The position numbers and the translations under genes were made by a program. From NCBI RefSeq assembly GCF_026914265.1, contig NC_069138.1, positions 55,252,085 to 55,316,084 of the forward strand: 64,000 nt of DNA. The letters run 5' to 3'. Below are positions 61,801 through 64,000 of this stretch, piece by piece. The stretch is from Mya arenaria (lineage: Eukaryota; Mollusca; Bivalvia; Myida; Myidae). Position 1 is the first letter of the stretch. Each line of letters starts with the position of its first letter. Under the pieces are notes generated by a model. The model was not told where the DNA came from. It saw only the letters and a program-made list of their open reading frames with translations, and made no database searches.

Positions 61801-64000
61801 CTCTTTGTGTGTTTGTATTGAAAAATAAATGTTTTATTTACCGTACTCGTTGTCCACAAACTTCTTATTTTGCATTCATTTCACTTATTACTGAATCATA
61901 ACAGTACAGTGGCAGCACAGCGTCTAAAGAAAAGTATCTGTATGTAAGTCTGTCATATATGGTTCCATTTCAGTTCGCGAAAATGGGGAACAATTTGTTG
62001 CGGCACATTTGTTCTTCTAAACTTCATCATTGTCTGTGTTCTATCAATTATTCACCACTTACCGGCAAACATTGCTCTTGGGTACGTATTGTTTATACAA
62101 CTATTTCTTTGAATATCATTTTTCAAAAGAATAGAGTGTTCGAGTGTTGTCTTATATGTCAAAAAATAATACAAATTGGCTCGATGAATTTCTCTTCGCA
62201 AAGAAACAACATGAAATTATGACGTATTATATAAGGCAAGATGTACAAGTTATAGGTTCATTGCGGTTATTAGTAAAGAGCGGTGTAATCATTCGAAGAA
62301 TAGTCTCTTCTCATACGTTGGGGGTGTTTTTGTCCGACGGAGCGTTCTTTCAGGATCTATATTAATTCTTTTTTTTACTAACAGTTGTATTGAAGCAATT
62401 CAACATACAGACAATGAATTCGTTTCATATTTTAATCATTGCTAAGAGTGTTGCTACAGTAGTTATATTTTGTGATACTTCAAAAGATGAAAGATGAACT
62501 TCATTTCTTCAAATGAATGTTATAAAGAAATAAGACAATCAAAATGTATTACTTCCGTTCTCCCTTACCGTTGCAATTATACATAAAGTTAATAAATCGT
62601 GCTTGATTTGTTATAGAATGTCAACTAGTAAATGTATTAGCAATAAAAGATTATATTAAAATGGTTAATTCAGAAATCTGACCGGTTGCATTGTATTTGT
62701 ACTAAATGGGCTTGTACTCCACTCTAAATATAGTTTATGTCTAAGTCTTGTTTCCTAACGAAGAAGTCGGTTGACCAGGCGCTTCTAGGTGTTCAGCGGG
62801 AAATGACACGCGAATGCCTTTATATTAGCCAGTGCGCAGTGCGCGTGCGCGATATTCGAAAAAACCCTCACTTTATAGAACCGATTAATGATCATTACTA
62901 TATGGAAATTCGACGGTTGGTTTTGATATTAAATGGAGATTTGGCAGTTGTTAACTGATGGATGATTGGTGGCAAGACCACTTCAAAATGAATAAATCTA
63001 TTATTGTGCTGTCTCATTGCCGTAGGCATGAGGCTGACATTAAACAGATATAGTTAGTAACAATGTCATATATATCTTCTGTATTTTCTAAAAGTCTGTC
63101 TTTTTGAGCGTATTTATGTTAAACCTTCAGGGACGCCGAGGGAGACTATTTCGATCTGCTGTATATCAAGCCCTGGTGCAGGGTAGGGCCATATGCGGTT
63201 GGCATCTTCACCGGATACGTTCTTTACCGTACTGACTGCAAAGTTAAGATTCCAAAGGTAGTGTTAATTAATAATTATACACCGATTCTCACCACCTTGA
63301 TGTTTATTTTAACGTCTTAGAAACGGACTTAGCTTTTGAAACTGTCAGTAGTCAGTTTTAATTAATAATAATTAAAAAAAACTGGGACAAGCCTAATAGT
63401 CTCGAAAATAAAATATATAAATCACCATTAAGGGGCGCAAGGAAAGGGTCCAAACGAAAATGAACTAGAGACACAACATGATAACTCCACATACACATAT
63501 ACAAACACCAATAACAAACATATACCACATTAAGTTTTTTTTTCCGTTATTCTTACAGCGGATTGAAAATTCTTGGTCCGGTGAAGTTAAAAGTGTTTTG
63601 CTGACTGTGCTATGCCACAAACACCAATTATGAGTAATGGCCTTCGTACTCATCTTGTAGTCCAGTGTGTGTATACCACGTGACATTTTACGTCATATAT
63701 GCTACGTCGAAAGGCAGAATTTTGCTTAAAATGAAGACTTAAAACGAAGATAACTTTTGTTTTACTACACAATTTTAAATGAAACAAAGGGCAGTCTATA
63801 CCACTTAAAGAGCCCCGCCTTCGTTTTACTGCCGGAGTTTGATAAGGTGATTACTTTCATCAAACACTTCGACAAACCTGTTTTCCAGACATGTTTTGAC
63901 AGTGCTCCATCAGACGATCGTATTGTAAAGGTTTGCCGAAGTGTTTAAAGAAACTAAACTCTCAATCCAACTCTGGTAAAAAACAGAGTGCATAGACTGC
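49812..64000 (+). CDS. nrf-6: Gene 4: NRF-6-like acyltransferase, 3' end beyond window (exons 1-13)
   Basis: Exons: 49812-50169, 51094-51272, 53420-53525, 54044-54146, 54634-54736, 55085-55298, 55978-56145, 58542-58638, 59518-59616, 60076-60241, 60577-60656, 61974-62081, 63131-63257 (1908 nt, 636 codons, open frame). Exons 14-16 should follow right of 64000. Architecture as in gene 3: signal peptide, NRF domain, membrane segment, long exon 6 linker, AT3 domain with R390-x10-H401 and FHRFWRLTPPY. Every splice site is GT-AG and the reading frame is intact, so it looks functional. Differences from gene 3 concentrate in exon 1 (12 residues of 119) and exon 6. In exon 12 the usual NFIIAGVLSK reads NFIIVCVLSI. 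Introns are shorter than in gene 3 because satellites are less expanded and the hAT and LINE insertions are missing. Confidence 0.88.
51930..52010. other. GC-rich segment in intron 2 of gene 4
   Basis: Counterpart of 26585-26665 with a few substitutions (aagggcacgcgcgtaagcc). Shared between genes 3 and 4 only, as far as I can see. Further right, 52275-52700 keeps intron sequence related to gene 2 (about 10.9-11.1 kb) that is replaced in gene 3 by an unrelated stretch at about 26930-27015. Confidence 0.4.
53740..54043 (+). repeat. Intron 3 repeat units, gene 4
   Basis: Three to four copies of the unit with cacaaaaagtagtcaaaacg and a pyrimidine-rich end, running up to the exon 4 acceptor (AG 54042-54043). 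This is one to two units more than gene 3 and fewer than gene 2. Confidence 0.6.
56181..57246. repeat. 46-bp minisatellite, intron 7 of gene 4
   Basis: Same unit as 30370-34030 (gagagaccataccattgcgc) with about 20 copies. A local variant, gcataagggcaaggtattaa, dominates 56930-57180, showing independent homogenisation after the genes split. The array starts with a 148-bp duplication that includes part of exon 7. Confidence 0.93.
56241..56293 (+). pseudogene. Partial second copy of exon 7, gene 4
   Basis: A 148-bp tandem duplication (56093-56240 repeated at 56241-56388) copies the last 53 nt of exon 7, its donor and the intron start. The copy reads MLWVVLGHTYGACTGII, including the conserved His, and still has the gttag donor. 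There is no pyrimidine-rich acceptor before it, so it should be spliced out with the intron. Confidence 0.85.
58222..58472. mobile_element. MITE with 27-bp-plus inverted ends, intron 7 of gene 4
   Basis: Begins ggccccgatttctcgaaact and ends with the reverse complement of ggctccaatttctcgaaact; the match continues through tcttaag and beyond. It is 251 bp long with no coding capacity. The matching place in gene 3 (near 34253, ggatttagatcgtg) lacks it, so it inserted after the duplication. The target duplication is not clear. A DNA-transposon-derived miniature element is the best reading; the superfamily is unassigned. Confidence 0.82.
60746..60826 (+). pseudogene. Second copy of exon 11, gene 4
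   Basis: Reads CVSRVWNLANEYAVLYYN behind the same ttgatattcag acceptor. It is 81 nt to gtaagt and out of phase for exon 12, as in gene 3. Relative to gene 3 it has several amino-acid changes and no sign of constraint. Confidence 0.72.
60871..61452. repeat. Minisatellite, intron 11 of gene 4
   Basis: Core at 60960-61280 with units joining cagtttgcatgcttttacgc and cagtttgcatgtttttattt. Degenerate flanks use ttcaccatag and gccaccaccg words that recall gene 1's version at 1-400. It is about half the length of gene 3's array. Frames at 60840-61340 and 61126-61374 are artefacts of the repeat. Confidence 0.93.
63663..64000. mobile_element. Long-inverted-repeat element, intron 13 of gene 4 (cut by window end)
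   Basis: Left arm and centre of the same element as 41690-42094, starting cagtgtgtgtataccacgtg. The centre holds about 90 bp missing from gene 3, which form their own hairpin: caaacacttcgacaaacct (63861-63879) against aggtttgccgaagtgttt (63929-63946). The right arm lies outside the window. Gene 3's copy therefore lost an inner hairpin. Confidence 0.75.

Noticed and set aside
63757..63948. Protein-like frame at the right edge
   Set aside because: It lies in an inverted-repeat element and is deleted in part in gene 3's copy; kept only as a remark in the findings.

Overview
The window is AT-rich eukaryotic DNA with split genes, GT-AG introns, abundant minisatellites and short transposon insertions. 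It most resembles a lophotrochozoan genome, and a bivalve mollusc is my best guess; no species marker is present. There are no operons, Shine-Dalgarno sites, tRNA or rRNA genes, or CRISPR arrays that I can see.

The backbone is a head-to-tail plus-strand array of one gene family: nose-resistant-to-fluoxetine (NRF-6)-like proteins. These have a signal peptide, a lumenal/extracellular NRF domain, a first membrane segment, a hydrophilic linker and a multi-pass acyltransferase-3 (AT3) domain. Gene 1 (exons 12-16 only, 1256-3897) enters from the left. Gene 2 (8881-22253, 16 exons, 740 aa) and gene 3 (24453-43931, 16 exons, 786 aa) are complete. Gene 4 (49812 to the right edge, exons 1-13 present, 636 codons) runs out of the window. 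Exon boundaries and intron phases agree in all copies, and I rebuilt them exon by exon from splice sites and paralogue comparison.

Genes 3 and 4 are a recent segmental duplication. The shared block starts near 21420 (inside the last intron of gene 2) and near 47145. The copy therefore dragged along the last exon of gene 2, which now sits as a frameshifted orphan at 47956-48080. Insertions present in one paralogue and absent in another give a relative clock. An inverted-repeat element in intron 13 predates the gene 3/4 split. A 5'-truncated LINE and a hAT-type element (gene 3) and a short inverted-repeat element (gene 4) came later.

Between the genes: 3898-8880 is intergenic with a 34-bp minisatellite and a GATT repeat. 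22254-24452 holds gene 2's 3' flank and gene 3's 5' flank. 43932-47144 holds three small exons of an unrecognised minus-strand gene. 47145-49811 is the duplicated flank. Introns 7 and 11 carry large family-specific minisatellites (46-bp and 47-bp units), and these make long false open frames. Several decayed partial exons lie in introns: a second exon 11 in genes 2, 3 and 4, a piece of exon 12 in gene 2, and a piece of exon 7 in gene 4.

Functionally the array encodes paralogous membrane proteins with probable acyl-transfer or lipid/small-molecule-handling roles. The most notable evolutionary signal is in exon 1. Genes 3 and 4 differ there almost only by amino-acid-changing substitutions, while exon 7 (acyltransferase core) differs mostly silently.
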